From positions 1 to 64,000 of the IMG/VR virus record IMGVR_UViG_3300005340_000004: 64,000 bases of DNA; one strand, given 5' to 3'. A program made the position numbers and the translations under genes. Below, piece after piece: positions 55,615 to 63,982 of this stretch (its first letter is position 1; every line of letters begins with the position of its first letter). Source of the stretch: a virus. Under the pieces are notes generated by a model. The model was not told where the DNA came from, made no database searches, and saw nothing but the letters and a program-made list of their open reading frames with translations.

Positions 55615-55752
55615 CTATTTCTTGCGTTTCATTTTCATAGCCATCTTCTTGGGTAGAGCCCCAGAGCTTACGAAGCTGTCCCAGATGGCATGGGTTGCAG
55701 CTTTTGTGAAATTAGGTTTAGGCTTGGTCTTGGTAGAGGCTTTGCGAGGCAT
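55615..55752 (-). CDS. Small very basic protein, 45 residues
   Basis: This short frame fills the gap between portal and the 120-residue gene; its stop codon abuts the next ATG. The product is Lys-rich (MPRKASTKTKPKPNFTKAAT; MKMKRKK at the end). DNA binding within the head is possible. Confidence 0.6.
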   Translation of the reverse strand: MPRKASTKTKPKPNFTKAATHAIWDSFVSSGALPKKMAMKMKRKK

Positions 55753-55796
55753 CTAAAACGAGCCTTATCAGTTAGCCACTAATTCGTCAATGCTTT

Positions 55797-58157
55797 TTAG
55801 GATTGGTTAAGTTTTTGAGCCGTCTCTAAGTCGGTAACCGCAAGAGATTGCTGGGTTTTCCTAGCCTTGTCAGCCAACTGTTGCTCCGTAAGAGCTTTTT
55901 GGGATGATACAGAAGTTAAGGTCTTGGTGGCGTCCTGCTTAACCTTGTGCTCGGTTTTAACCTGACCCATCTCAATCTCGGCCTCAGTTTTTTGTTGGGC
56001 TCGTTCAATTTCAGCCTTGGTCTTCAAATCCTTGCGCTGTTGCTCAAGCTGTTCCGCAGTAAGTTTCTGCTCTTCCTGAGCTTGCTTATCTGCCATAGCC
56101 TGTTGTTCGGCTTGGTAGTTCTGCGTAAACTTATCAGCCATAGCGGTGATCTGAGCGATGGCGTTCTGGAACTGCTGAATCTCCTTTTTCTTGGTTGGAT
56201 TCTTTTGCAGGTTCGCAAAGGTCTTTTGGATGTGAGGGATGCTGGCTTGCAGGCGTTTGATCGCATCCTCGGGCTGGATAGCCTGCTTATCGAGGGCCGC
56301 AAAGATACCAGCCGCAAAAGGAACGTGTTCGGATAGGTGAACTGCCGCATCCTCCTCAGCCATGATTTCAGGCTCCACTCCATCAATAAAGAGTGAGGAT
56401 TCAAGTTCTGCGTCCTTCTTGTCCCTAGGAACGCGAGGTTGAGCCGGAACGAGTAGATCGGCGTAGTCTGGACCGAGGTTAGTAACAACTTGTTTACGCA
56501 GAACCAGATTTTGAGCGACGGGATCAAGCAGCGGGAAGATTTGCATGATCGCGCCAATCTTTGCCTGTTGTTCGGCTGGGCTACCCATACCGATAGAACG
56601 AACTGCCCGGACACAACAGATGGAGTAAAACACCTTCTCCGGCATTCCTCGATCCAAGCAGTAACGCATAAACTTCCACCGCTGTTCACCTCCTGGCATG
56701 TGCCGTGGATAGTCGCGTTTAATCAAGGCTCTCACCGTCATTTGATGCAAACGATCAAGAGCTTGGTAGAAGAGGACTTTGGCTGAGGTAGTAAGGATGG
56801 CTTGTTGACTAGCTTCAATCTGAGCCTCGGTTGCACTCTTACGATCAGGGCGACCTCCCGGCATCAACTGTTGTGAAGCAGTGTAAGTTCCGGTGTTGAT
56901 ACTCTCCACATTGGAAAGCATGTTGAGCATCTGCAAAGCGTTCTGACCGATGTTCTGGGTGAATTGCTCAACTGGATTTACGCCTTGGGGAATAATAGTG
57001 TCGGCTCCCCATACAATCTGATTGGCGTCTTGTAGACCATCAGCAGAGCCGGGCTGCCACAAGTAAGACATCGAGCGGAGAGTAGAGTCACCAAGCCTCG
57101 ACATGAGAATATTGAACATGTTCTCCAAAGCGAAGATTTTGTATCCTAGTCCGCGAATCGAATAGAGATCACCATTACCGATTCCGTAAGTAAAAAGTGT
57201 CATTACGTCCGAGGGAGATTCCCAGCGATTCTCTTTCTTGAACAAGAAATCATCATCGTTGTTCGGAGAGGTAATTAGATGGGATACTTTCCCAGAAAAC
57301 TCTTTGACCCAGATATGCCTCAGTTCAACTTGAGGGTCTTTGCCTTTGGTCATCCATAGACCATTATCCTTGGCGTCCCGCTGAACCTGTTCCCAGTTCC
57401 AAGTATCTGTTCCTTGTCCGATTAGAACAGTTGCGGACTCGATAGCTTTCTTGGTTGCTTTGACGTTCCAGCCAATATCCGAAGCAATCTTCTCATCGGA
57501 AATCCAATCGAAAACATCGGGAGGATAAAGGAATTGTCTCTGACCGGCACATTGGAAATCATCAACCGAACACCCATCCCGACGAGAGATTTGAAAATCT
57601 CCTAGCCGGGAGACTTGCCAACGCCAATCCCATTCATTATCTCGAAAAGCGATGCCTACACCTTGGCGGATAAAGCACTTTTCCAGCATCAACATCCGGG
57701 GCTTGAAGTCAGGCCACTCGAAACGATTGAGGCGAGTGTAACCCCGACAGAAGATTTGTGCCCATTCCTCTCGTTGGGCCGGTGTTCCTAACTCGGTATC
57801 AACTTCGCACTGAATAAGATTTTCGTCGCTATCAGCCAGATCGTGATAGGCAGCAAGAGCCATTTCCTCTTTTGCAAAAGCCCGCTGGAAATTGATGTTG
57901 AAGTTATTGCCCTGACCACTCTCGCGAAGAGAGGCTTGGTTCATGGGAGCGGCCCCGTCAGTTAGGTCGTCAACTGCCGCGCGGTCAATTTGAGCCCAAT
58001 AATCCCCTCTAAATTTGTCAACGAACCATTCGTTAGCTGATTCAGCATCCTTGAAACGACTTTTTGGGACAACTCCCTCGTCTGAGATGTTTGCAATTGG
58101 AGAATTGTTAGTTCCTCCATTATCCCCACCTTGGGTCTCCGATTGGCTTGAAGTCAT
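55797..58157 (-). CDS. Portal protein
   Basis: This 786-residue protein has the size and order of a podovirus-type portal: an N-terminal acidic tail, an alpha/beta body (FNINFQRAFAKEEMALAAYH, EWPDFKPRMLMLEKCF), a conserved LMPGGRPDRKSATEAQIEAS block near 440, and a long helical Gln/Lys-rich barrel-like C-terminus (about 680-786). It would form the ring through which the terminase pumps DNA. It sits next to the scaffold-like gene. Confidence 0.85.
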   Translation of the reverse strand: MTSSQSETQGGDNGGTNNSPIANISDEGVVPKSRFKDAESANEWFVDKFRGDYWAQIDRAAVDDLTDGAAPMNQASLRESGQGNNFNINFQRAFAKEEMALAAYHDLADSDENLIQCEVDTELGTPAQREEWAQIFCRGYTRLNRFEWPDFKPRMLMLEKCFIRQGVGIAFRDNEWDWRWQVSRLGDFQISRRDGCSVDDFQCAGQRQFLYPPDVFDWISDEKIASDIGWNVKATKKAIESATVLIGQGTDTWNWEQVQRDAKDNGLWMTKGKDPQVELRHIWVKEFSGKVSHLITSPNNDDDFLFKKENRWESPSDVMTLFTYGIGNGDLYSIRGLGYKIFALENMFNILMSRLGDSTLRSMSYLWQPGSADGLQDANQIVWGADTIIPQGVNPVEQFTQNIGQNALQMLNMLSNVESINTGTYTASQQLMPGGRPDRKSATEAQIEASQQAILTTSAKVLFYQALDRLHQMTVRALIKRDYPRHMPGGEQRWKFMRYCLDRGMPEKVFYSICCVRAVRSIGMGSPAEQQAKIGAIMQIFPLLDPVAQNLVLRKQVVTNLGPDYADLLVPAQPRVPRDKKDAELESSLFIDGVEPEIMAEEDAAVHLSEHVPFAAGIFAALDKQAIQPEDAIKRLQASIPHIQKTFANLQKNPTKKKEIQQFQNAIAQITAMADKFTQNYQAEQQAMADKQAQEEQKLTAEQLEQQRKDLKTKAEIERAQQKTEAEIEMGQVKTEHKVKQDATKTLTSVSSQKALTEQQLADKARKTQQSLAVTDLETAQKLNQS

Positions 58158-58238
58158 TGTGCGATAGAACTAAACAATTATTTGGTTAAGTCAATGATTT
58201 ACGTTGACGGCCCAATATAGATTTAAGAAAGTAACAGT

Positions 58239-58271
58239 GTCTTGCGGGTAGGTTTGAACTACCCGCAAGAC
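58239..58271. other. 13-bp perfect hairpin before the HNH gene
   Basis: GTCTTGCGGGTAG (58239-58251) pairs exactly with CTACCCGCAAGAC (58259-58271) around a 7-base loop. There is no strong U-run. It lies between the divergent portal and HNH genes and may be a terminator-like barrier or part of the mobile gene's insertion. Confidence 0.6.
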
Positions 58272-58292
58272 TGCCAAACCCATAACTTTACT

Positions 58293-59063
58293 ATGAGAAA
58301 GACACCTCTCTTTAAAGAGACAAATCGCTATTACCGCAAGACTGAAATTGGAGATGTTCACGGATTGTGGACGATCACAGGGGATCAAATACCCGGAAAC
58401 AAGAAGTTAAATATAAAGCGTAAAATTCCGGCGAGATGCAGGTGCGGAGTAGAGCGAAATGTAATTCTTAAAACTCTTTTAAATGGAACCATCCATTCAT
58501 GTGGATGCACACGACCAAAAGCCATTGTGGATGTAAATGGAAAGGTTTTTGGAAGGTGGACCGTTATAAAGGAATCCGAGCTTTCGTGGCACAGAAAGCA
58601 CCGATGGGAATGCCGATGCGTTTGCGGAAATATCCGACATATAACTTTGCACGGATTGCGAACAGGAAAACATGCTTCCTGCGGGTGCCTCAGGAATGAA
58701 ATGCTGGTTAAAAGATCATCTCTTCCTTATGGGGAGTCACAAAGAAATCATCAATTTTCTCAGTATCAATACGCTGCAAACAAAAGGGATTTGGAATGGG
58801 GATTAGACCGCCCTTTGTTTGATTTTCTGATTACTCATAATTGCTTCTACTGCGGGATAGAGCCACTTCAATCCGCCAGATACAGAAAGAAGGAAGGAAT
58901 TAAATTTAACGGAATTGATCGTAAAGACCCCATGCAGGGATACATTAAGGACAACGTAGTAACTTGCTGCAAAACATGCAACTTCGCCAAACAGCTTATG
59001 TCTGTTGAAGAATTTAAAGAATGGATAAAGCGCGTGGCAACCCATCTGCGGTTGCTGGAGTAA
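58293..59063 (+). CDS. Homing-type HNH endonuclease with two Cys modules
   Basis: In this 256-residue protein two related zinc-like modules (CRCGVERNVILKTLLNG then SCGC; CRCVCGNIRHITLHG then SCGC) precede an HNH core (NCFYCGIEP, IKFNGIDRKDPMQGYIKDN, CKTCNFAKQ). The same type of Cys module occurs once in the 46936 gene. It runs against its neighbours, typical of a homing gene inserted between conserved genes. The ATG at 58293 is preferred. Confidence 0.85.
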   Translation: MRKTPLFKETNRYYRKTEIGDVHGLWTITGDQIPGNKKLNIKRKIPARCRCGVERNVILKTLLNGTIHSCGCTRPKAIVDVNGKVFGRWTVIKESELSWHRKHRWECRCVCGNIRHITLHGLRTGKHASCGCLRNEMLVKRSSLPYGESQRNHQFSQYQYAANKRDLEWGLDRPLFDFLITHNCFYCGIEPLQSARYRKKEGIKFNGIDRKDPMQGYIKDNVVTCCKTCNFAKQLMSVEEFKEWIKRVATHLRLLE

Positions 59064-59735
59064 CTACTTCTGCACCACTAAAATCGTGTGACCCTCGTGC
59101 CAATGCTCAATAACTGAAGGAGATAGCCATTCTTTGAGGTAGGATTCTGACCACAAATTTTGATGCTCGGGATGAAAGTCGCAGTCACGCATGTTCTCCA
59201 CCGTAGGAAGCATCAGGATCAATCTTCCGCCCTCTTTAACTAGATTGAGAGCCTTCTTGATAAACCATTCAGGATTATCCAAGTGCTCGATAAGGTCCAT
59301 GGCTACAATCGTTCCAAAGACTCCTTCGTTTTCATCTTCGTGCTCCCAGTTGATGTCTTCAAAGAATCCCGTGGTTACGTCGCATCCTGCATAGTCCAGA
59401 ATTGGTTGTGAATATCTTTCGTCTGGCTCGATGCCCTCAGCTTCAAATCCTGCTTCTCTGGCGGCTTTTAGAAATGATCCGGGAGCGCAGGCGACTTCAA
59501 GAATTGGACCGACTTTACAGTATTTAAGGACGGCCTGAACTTTTGACTCTCCCTTTTCATTCAGGATATTTTCGCAGTTGTATCGCTGTTCTTCCAAAGT
59601 CGAATGTTCTTTCCCGTCCCAATATCCCTCAAGATAGCCCTCTTTTGGAAAAGGGATGCGGTTGTGATACGAACCGCACTCTAGGCAGGTGTCAAAGTTT
59701 TCGTGCTCGCTTGGAATCCAAAAGTGCTGGTGCAT
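59064..59735 (-). CDS. SAM methyltransferase with N-terminal Cys pair
   Basis: This 223-residue protein has motif I VGPILEVACAPGSFLKAARE (about 76-95), then AMDLIEHLDNPEWFIKKALN and GGRLILMLPTVENM, the usual class I SAM fold. The first 30 residues hold a CLECG pair that may bind zinc. It lies directly downstream of the sugar-transfer genes, so a sugar or lipid methylation is likely. The target is unknown. Confidence 0.8.
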   Translation of the reverse strand: MHQHFWIPSEHENFDTCLECGSYHNRIPFPKEGYLEGYWDGKEHSTLEEQRYNCENILNEKGESKVQAVLKYCKVGPILEVACAPGSFLKAAREAGFEAEGIEPDERYSQPILDYAGCDVTTGFFEDINWEHEDENEGVFGTIVAMDLIEHLDNPEWFIKKALNLVKEGGRLILMLPTVENMRDCDFHPEHQNLWSESYLKEWLSPSVIEHWHEGHTILVVQK

Positions 59736-60478
59736 TACAAAGCCCTCCGTTCAATTTCATCTCGGTAAGGCATGTTTTTTCCTGACCCATTGAAGTGAAA
59801 AACCATGGGTGAGTTTCCAGTTTCTTTCACCACGATCTTTTCTCCGCTGAAATCCAACTCATCTTCATAAACTTCATGGAGAGCTACGCAGATTTTGGTT
59901 TCGGTATCTAGGGTGATAGCCAAATCTCCAAAGAGAAGCCTACGCATCCACCAGTCTTGATCGTTGTCCTCAACTCTTACACCTTGTTCATTAGCGTAGT
60001 CGTCTTTAATTAACTCTGGGTCACACTCTTTAAAAGCGGTTTTGATTCCGGCCAACTCAGCCACTCCAAACCCACTGTTCAAGTATTTAAAGGAGCTTTT
60101 GCAGGGAGGATGTTCTAAGGCTAGTGACGCATCGCTAAAGCAACTCTTTTCACTGTTCCAAAGAATTGAAGGGCATCTTGGTGTTGTTGCCTGAATAGCC
60201 AGAAATTCTTCGATGATGTTAAATGGGCTGTCCATAAACACAACATCGAACGAATCGGTGAGAATCAGGTATTCCGCGTTTACCAGTCCTGATTCAATAG
60301 CTCGCTTCAAGGTTTTAACTTTTGAACCCAATCCTCCCCATGAATCCTGACCAAGAATAACTGGTTCAAATCCGTATTTACGAACCGAAGCAAACATCTT
60401 TTCTGGCCGGTAGTAGGTTTCGTGTGGAGCGGGAACTTTTCCCATCCATGTGACTACCTGAATGTTTCGCTCGATCAT
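59735..60478 (-). CDS. PLOD-type (collagen) glycosyltransferase
   Basis: This 247-residue protein follows the glycosyltransferase domain of procollagen lysyl hydroxylases almost block by block: SKVKTLKRAI, YLILTDSFDVVFMDSPFNII (metal-binding Asp pair), KYLNSGFGVAELAGI, DNDQDWWMRRLLFGD, AITLDTETKICVAL and a final VFHFNGSGK. Animal enzymes add sugars to hydroxylysine in collagen. No hydroxylase domain is seen. The genome carries collagen-like fibres with X-Lys-Gly sites, so the fibre is a likely target, but other glycans are possible. Confidence 0.85.
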   Translation of the reverse strand: MIERNIQVVTWMGKVPAPHETYYRPEKMFASVRKYGFEPVILGQDSWGGLGSKVKTLKRAIESGLVNAEYLILTDSFDVVFMDSPFNIIEEFLAIQATTPRCPSILWNSEKSCFSDASLALEHPPCKSSFKYLNSGFGVAELAGIKTAFKECDPELIKDDYANEQGVRVEDNDQDWWMRRLLFGDLAITLDTETKICVALHEVYEDELDFSGEKIVVKETGNSPMVFHFNGSGKNMPYRDEIERRAL

Positions 60479-61425
60479 AAATACTTCCTCAAAATTGGTA
60501 GCAGGTAATTGTTGATGTAGGGAGTTGTCTCGTAGTTACGCATGTTCTCAACAGCCGATAGATAGATGTTGTGCAGGAAGTCACATTTGGTTGCGTCAAG
60601 TAAGTCTCGATACTCGTTTCCTGGGGTTAGGTGGAAGCAGTTGACTAGATTCCTCCACGGATAGCTCCAGATTTTATTCTGACTGTGGATTGCTGGGATG
60701 GTGTTTATCATCTCGGTTGATCTGAAGCAGACAGTTCCAGCCCCGCTCAAGGATACCCCTATCTTGGCGCGAGATTGCCACAGGACGAGTTCATTGATGT
60801 GGCGGCGGTGTGAGTGGGGGATGTGGACGGACAACCATTTCTTGACCGGCTCATGCAGCTTTGCTTCGGCGTAATCCAAGTTACCAATAACTTCGTGAGC
60901 GTTCTTGCACCAGCCTTTGTAAATATCTCCGTGGAGATTGGGGCGGGCGCAGTTTGAGAAGCCCCAGAAGTTCGATACTTCAAACGGTCGAGAATCGAAA
61001 CTTTCCTTTCCTTCAATCGCCCATGGCTGTAAATAACACGGCCACTCCAAGGGATAGACATTCTCTTGTTCTGCGTCTGTGAAAAGCTCGCGGATAAATT
61101 GACATACTGGAGGATTGTCCCGAACGAACTCGGAAAACTTTACCCACTCCTGATTCCCGCTGATCGGATGAAAGTCTCTTCCCCATAGGTGAGTTGTGAA
61201 TGCAGGCCACTCCCCATAAAACTCAGTTGTGCAGGCAACTACATACTTCTTTCCTTTGAGTTGATAGAGAGCTTCGTTGAACTTGAAGTCGCTAAAATAA
61301 GAGATTCCTACGATCACCAAATCCTCGTCGGTCACTACAAAGTTAGGAACATGCTTCCATAATCTTTCCAGTAAAATACCATCATGCCTTTGCTGGGCAT
61401 CTGCCGGAACAAATCGAAGCCTCAC
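60475..61425 (-). CDS. Glycosyltransferase-like protein, 316 residues
   Basis: It has a Rossmann-like layout with LVIVGISYFSDFKFNEALYQ early and a late block AKIGVSLSGAGTVCFRSTEM that resembles the nucleotide-sugar site of GT-B enzymes. Aromatic and His residues are frequent. It overlaps its neighbours by four bases, so it works with them. The family is uncertain. Confidence 0.65.
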   Translation of the reverse strand: MRLRFVPADAQQRHDGILLERLWKHVPNFVVTDEDLVIVGISYFSDFKFNEALYQLKGKKYVVACTTEFYGEWPAFTTHLWGRDFHPISGNQEWVKFSEFVRDNPPVCQFIRELFTDAEQENVYPLEWPCYLQPWAIEGKESFDSRPFEVSNFWGFSNCARPNLHGDIYKGWCKNAHEVIGNLDYAEAKLHEPVKKWLSVHIPHSHRRHINELVLWQSRAKIGVSLSGAGTVCFRSTEMINTIPAIHSQNKIWSYPWRNLVNCFHLTPGNEYRDLLDATKCDFLHNIYLSAVENMRNYETTPYINNYLLPILRKYL

Positions 61426-62063
61426 CGCACAATCCTTTCCTTATACTCATTCAGAAGGAGAACTCGTTTCTCGGTCGTCATTCCTGGTAGATGAAGCGCG
61501 AAGTGACCCTCCTGCCAATTTCCCGGAGTAGATTCCGACCCGCTATACTCAGCCCAGAGAAAGCTATTACAGCGATCTTGCGGCATCACCTTAAAAGACT
61601 CTCTGATGGGATCGTCGGAGTTTCGATAAACGCTATCTAGGTAATCCTGAAAACAAAAGATTCCGCCATCAGGATAAAGCATCTTCCATCCATGGCCCAA
61701 AAGCCCAAACGATAACATTGAATCGCTCATCATTAGGAATCCATCATTTATCATCATCCTTCCGTTGTAGTCGGCCTCAGAGGTGATAACGCATTTATTG
61801 TTTTCAATAAATGATTCCAACTTGACTCCAAAATGGGTCGGCATCCAATCCGCGTCCACATGCACCGCCCAATCAGAATTTTTCAATGCGTCTTGCAGGC
61901 TGTTGACGCGCTCCCAAATACTGTCTCGCTCTGGGTTTACGACCACTTTTGGATGAAACTCGTAACCGTGTAAATCGCAGTATTTCTGGATGATCGGCCA
62001 AGTAATGTCAGAGACTTTTTGATAATCTCCTTCAGTTACTTCGCTAGTAACAATAATTTTCAC
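61422..62063 (-). CDS. GT-A-type glycosyltransferase, DXD motif
   Basis: This 213-residue protein has WAVHVDADWMPTHFGVKLES with a DAD metal site, then IIND-like acceptor loops and a final GHFALHLPGMTTEKR. This resembles galactosyltransferase-like GT34 enzymes. It lies within the sugar-transfer cluster. A perfect palindrome lies in the gene and encodes FIENNK. The sugar is unknown. Confidence 0.75.
   Translation of the reverse strand: MKIIVTSEVTEGDYQKVSDITWPIIQKYCDLHGYEFHPKVVVNPERDSIWERVNSLQDALKNSDWAVHVDADWMPTHFGVKLESFIENNKCVITSEADYNGRMMINDGFLMMSDSMLSFGLLGHGWKMLYPDGGIFCFQDYLDSVYRNSDDPIRESFKVMPQDRCNSFLWAEYSGSESTPGNWQEGHFALHLPGMTTEKRVLLLNEYKERIVR
61795..61810. repeat. Palindromic 16-mer, exact copy
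   Basis: TTATTGTTTTCAATAA, inside the GT-A glycosyltransferase gene, encoding FIENNK. Confidence 0.85.
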
Positions 62064-62572
62064 AACTTTTTCACAACCAAGTAGAAGCTGTATGGCGGAA
62101 CATCAGGATTCTCGAAAAGAATTTCCCATGGTCCGGTTTTGTCAATCACATTGGCCTTGAGCGCTTCCAATGAGAAGTCAACTTCCTTATGTGCGTCGTT
62201 CGTTCCTTGTCCAGTGGCAGCACAATGAGCAAGGAATTTTTGCTGGTTAGGATTGTTAAAAATGCACAGTCCCCCAACCTTCAAAACCCGATGCCATTCT
62301 CGGACAATCGTTTCAAGTTCCGGCCAAACGAAATCTTCGGCAACGTGGTGTTGGATGATGTAATCCAAGACATTATCGCAGAACCCCGACAAATCGCCGC
62401 AATGCCCCCTTAGAGTCTGCTGCACGGTCCCGACAGAGGTATATGGCTGTGGAAGATCGAGAGTGATTAGCGAGTCGTCAGGGACGGTCTTTTCTCCACC
62501 AGCCCCGATTTCCAATCCTAGGCCTTTACAATATTTGGCAAGAACTGGTCTTGCTTGAGCGCACTCAGACAT
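62060..62572 (-). CDS. SAM-dependent methyltransferase-like protein
   Basis: This 170-residue protein has GLGLEIGAGGEKTVPDDSLI (motif I-like), NVLDYIIQHHVAEDFVWPEL and WHRVLKVGGLCIFNNPNQ, a Methyltransf_11-like plan. It overlaps the neighbouring genes by four and eight bases. It may methylate a sugar added by the cluster. Confidence 0.7.
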   Translation of the reverse strand: MSECAQARPVLAKYCKGLGLEIGAGGEKTVPDDSLITLDLPQPYTSVGTVQQTLRGHCGDLSGFCDNVLDYIIQHHVAEDFVWPELETIVREWHRVLKVGGLCIFNNPNQQKFLAHCAATGQGTNDAHKEVDFSLEALKANVIDKTGPWEILFENPDVPPYSFYLVVKKL

Positions 62573-63596
62573 TTTTACCCTCCTGAACTTTTTGGATTAC
62601 TTCTCTGGCTTTCTCAATCTGAGCATACCAAGAATTTTCAAATGATGCCCCGCCGTAGTTGGGGTATTTGGCGAGGAGTTGGTTGGCGAGGTCTTGCTTC
62701 TTACTGAGTTCCAATCCTTGTGCGGCCTCAGCCTCATTCGTTTCTCTGAGGACGTATTTATGGTTCAGAGACTTGCGCTCAATGCCATCTTTGCCACGGA
62801 GATACCAGTAACCTCCCGGAGGCGAGATCGTGAAGTCCACCTCTCTTTCAAGGCTTCGTGATGGGATGTTTAGAGGTCTGTATCCCTTGACCTTAAAATC
62901 CTGAACGCCCCCATCCAGACAGTAAAAAGAATCTGGTCGGCGATATACGCAATCCATCGACCAAACCGAAGTCTCTACCAGATATTGCTTTCCCATTGCG
63001 ATAGCAATATTCAGGAGGGATGATTGGTTCCCAAGGAATGCTCGGGAAGCGGAGATGATCTGGGCGCATTGGAGTAGATCGGTTGTGGGTTGATGCCTCA
63101 ACTTGATCCCCGTCTCATTCTCCAATTGAATCTTCTCTTCTAGCAGACCAAGGAATACTAAATCTTTTTCGTAGTGAGCCAAGATTGGAGCCCAATTCAT
63201 CAGATGCGACCTGTGTCTTGTTGATCTATTGATAACAATACAGCCTTCAAACTCTGGGTTTGGGTCAATCTTTAGCCATGGTTCCTCACTAATCTCTACG
63301 TTCACCCAGTCCGCGTGAAGGCGTGCTAGCGAATGCCCGTATGGAATACCTCCGTCTCGGAAGGTCGCCATGTCATGCGTGATTACCTGTCCGTTGTGAG
63401 GTTCAAATTCCTCGATGTATTCGCTCGCATCCATCAGGGGTTTGATGGCGTCGAATCTTCCTGGGGCAAGGATGGGTTTGCACAGAGGGTTATTGGTCAC
63501 ATACAGCGACATTTTACCCAAAGCTCTTGCTGTTGGGATAATACACAAAAGATCGCCCAGATCACCGAAGCTTCTACCAGTGAACGACTTACTCAT
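62565..63596 (-). CDS. Heptosyltransferase/GT9-like protein
   Basis: This 343-residue protein begins with GRSFGDLGDLLCIIPTARAL, typical of GT9 enzymes, and later has ASRAFLGNQSSLLNIAIAMG, the donor-binding block. The C-terminal 80 residues are an extra charged domain. It would add a heptose-like sugar to a surface or virion glycan. Confidence 0.75.
   Translation of the reverse strand: MSKSFTGRSFGDLGDLLCIIPTARALGKMSLYVTNNPLCKPILAPGRFDAIKPLMDASEYIEEFEPHNGQVITHDMATFRDGGIPYGHSLARLHADWVNVEISEEPWLKIDPNPEFEGCIVINRSTRHRSHLMNWAPILAHYEKDLVFLGLLEEKIQLENETGIKLRHQPTTDLLQCAQIISASRAFLGNQSSLLNIAIAMGKQYLVETSVWSMDCVYRRPDSFYCLDGGVQDFKVKGYRPLNIPSRSLEREVDFTISPPGGYWYLRGKDGIERKSLNHKYVLRETNEAEAAQGLELSKKQDLANQLLAKYPNYGGASFENSWYAQIEKAREVIQKVQEGKNV
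63226..63241. repeat. Palindromic 16-mer, 14/16 match
   Basis: CTATTGATAACAATAC, inside the GT9-like gene. Confidence 0.5.
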
Positions 63597-63982
63597 TCCT
63601 CAATCACCTCATCTACAATTTCTCTCACCTGATCTGGCGTCAGTTTGCGTGGAGGCTCTTTCCCTCGACCAAGGATGGCTACGTGAATCTGGTTTCTGGC
63701 CTCCTGCTTTCCTCCCAGCAGTTCAAGTGTGGCTCCCATTGCTTTCAGCTTGTCCGTGCTTTCATAGAGGTATTTCATTCCATCCACCGTGTAAGGTTCG
63801 CCCTTCATGGTGTATTCGGTGATTTTTACCTCGCCTTTCGCTACTTTGGCTACCCAGTTCGTAATGTCAGCCAGCACGTTCAATCCCACCAGCTTCGATT
63901 GTTCGACTGCTAGGCGCTGCTGGTCTTTGATTTCAGCTAGTGCTCTTTGGGCGTATTCTGGGTCTGGGACTAGTTCACTCAT
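63593..63982 (-). CDS. Hypothetical helical protein, 129 residues
   Basis: The ATG at 63982 is preferred to an upstream TTG. The product is helical and charged (ALAEIKDQQRLAVEQSKLVG) with a C-terminal PDQVREIVDEVIEE. It is the first visible gene of the right minus block. A small-terminase-like role is possible but not shown. Confidence 0.6.
   Translation of the reverse strand: MSELVPDPEYAQRALAEIKDQQRLAVEQSKLVGLNVLADITNWVAKVAKGEVKITEYTMKGEPYTVDGMKYLYESTDKLKAMGATLELLGGKQEARNQIHVAILGRGKEPPRKLTPDQVREIVDEVIEE

Noticed and set aside
57240-57256. TTTCTTGAACAAGAAA as a further copy of the palindrome
   Set aside because: The half-sites match but the spacer is two bases, not four, so it is not counted.
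4380-63241. CRISPR array made of the repeated 16-mer
   Set aside because: Copies are hundreds to thousands of bases apart, palindromic and often inside genes; no spacer pattern or cas gene is present.
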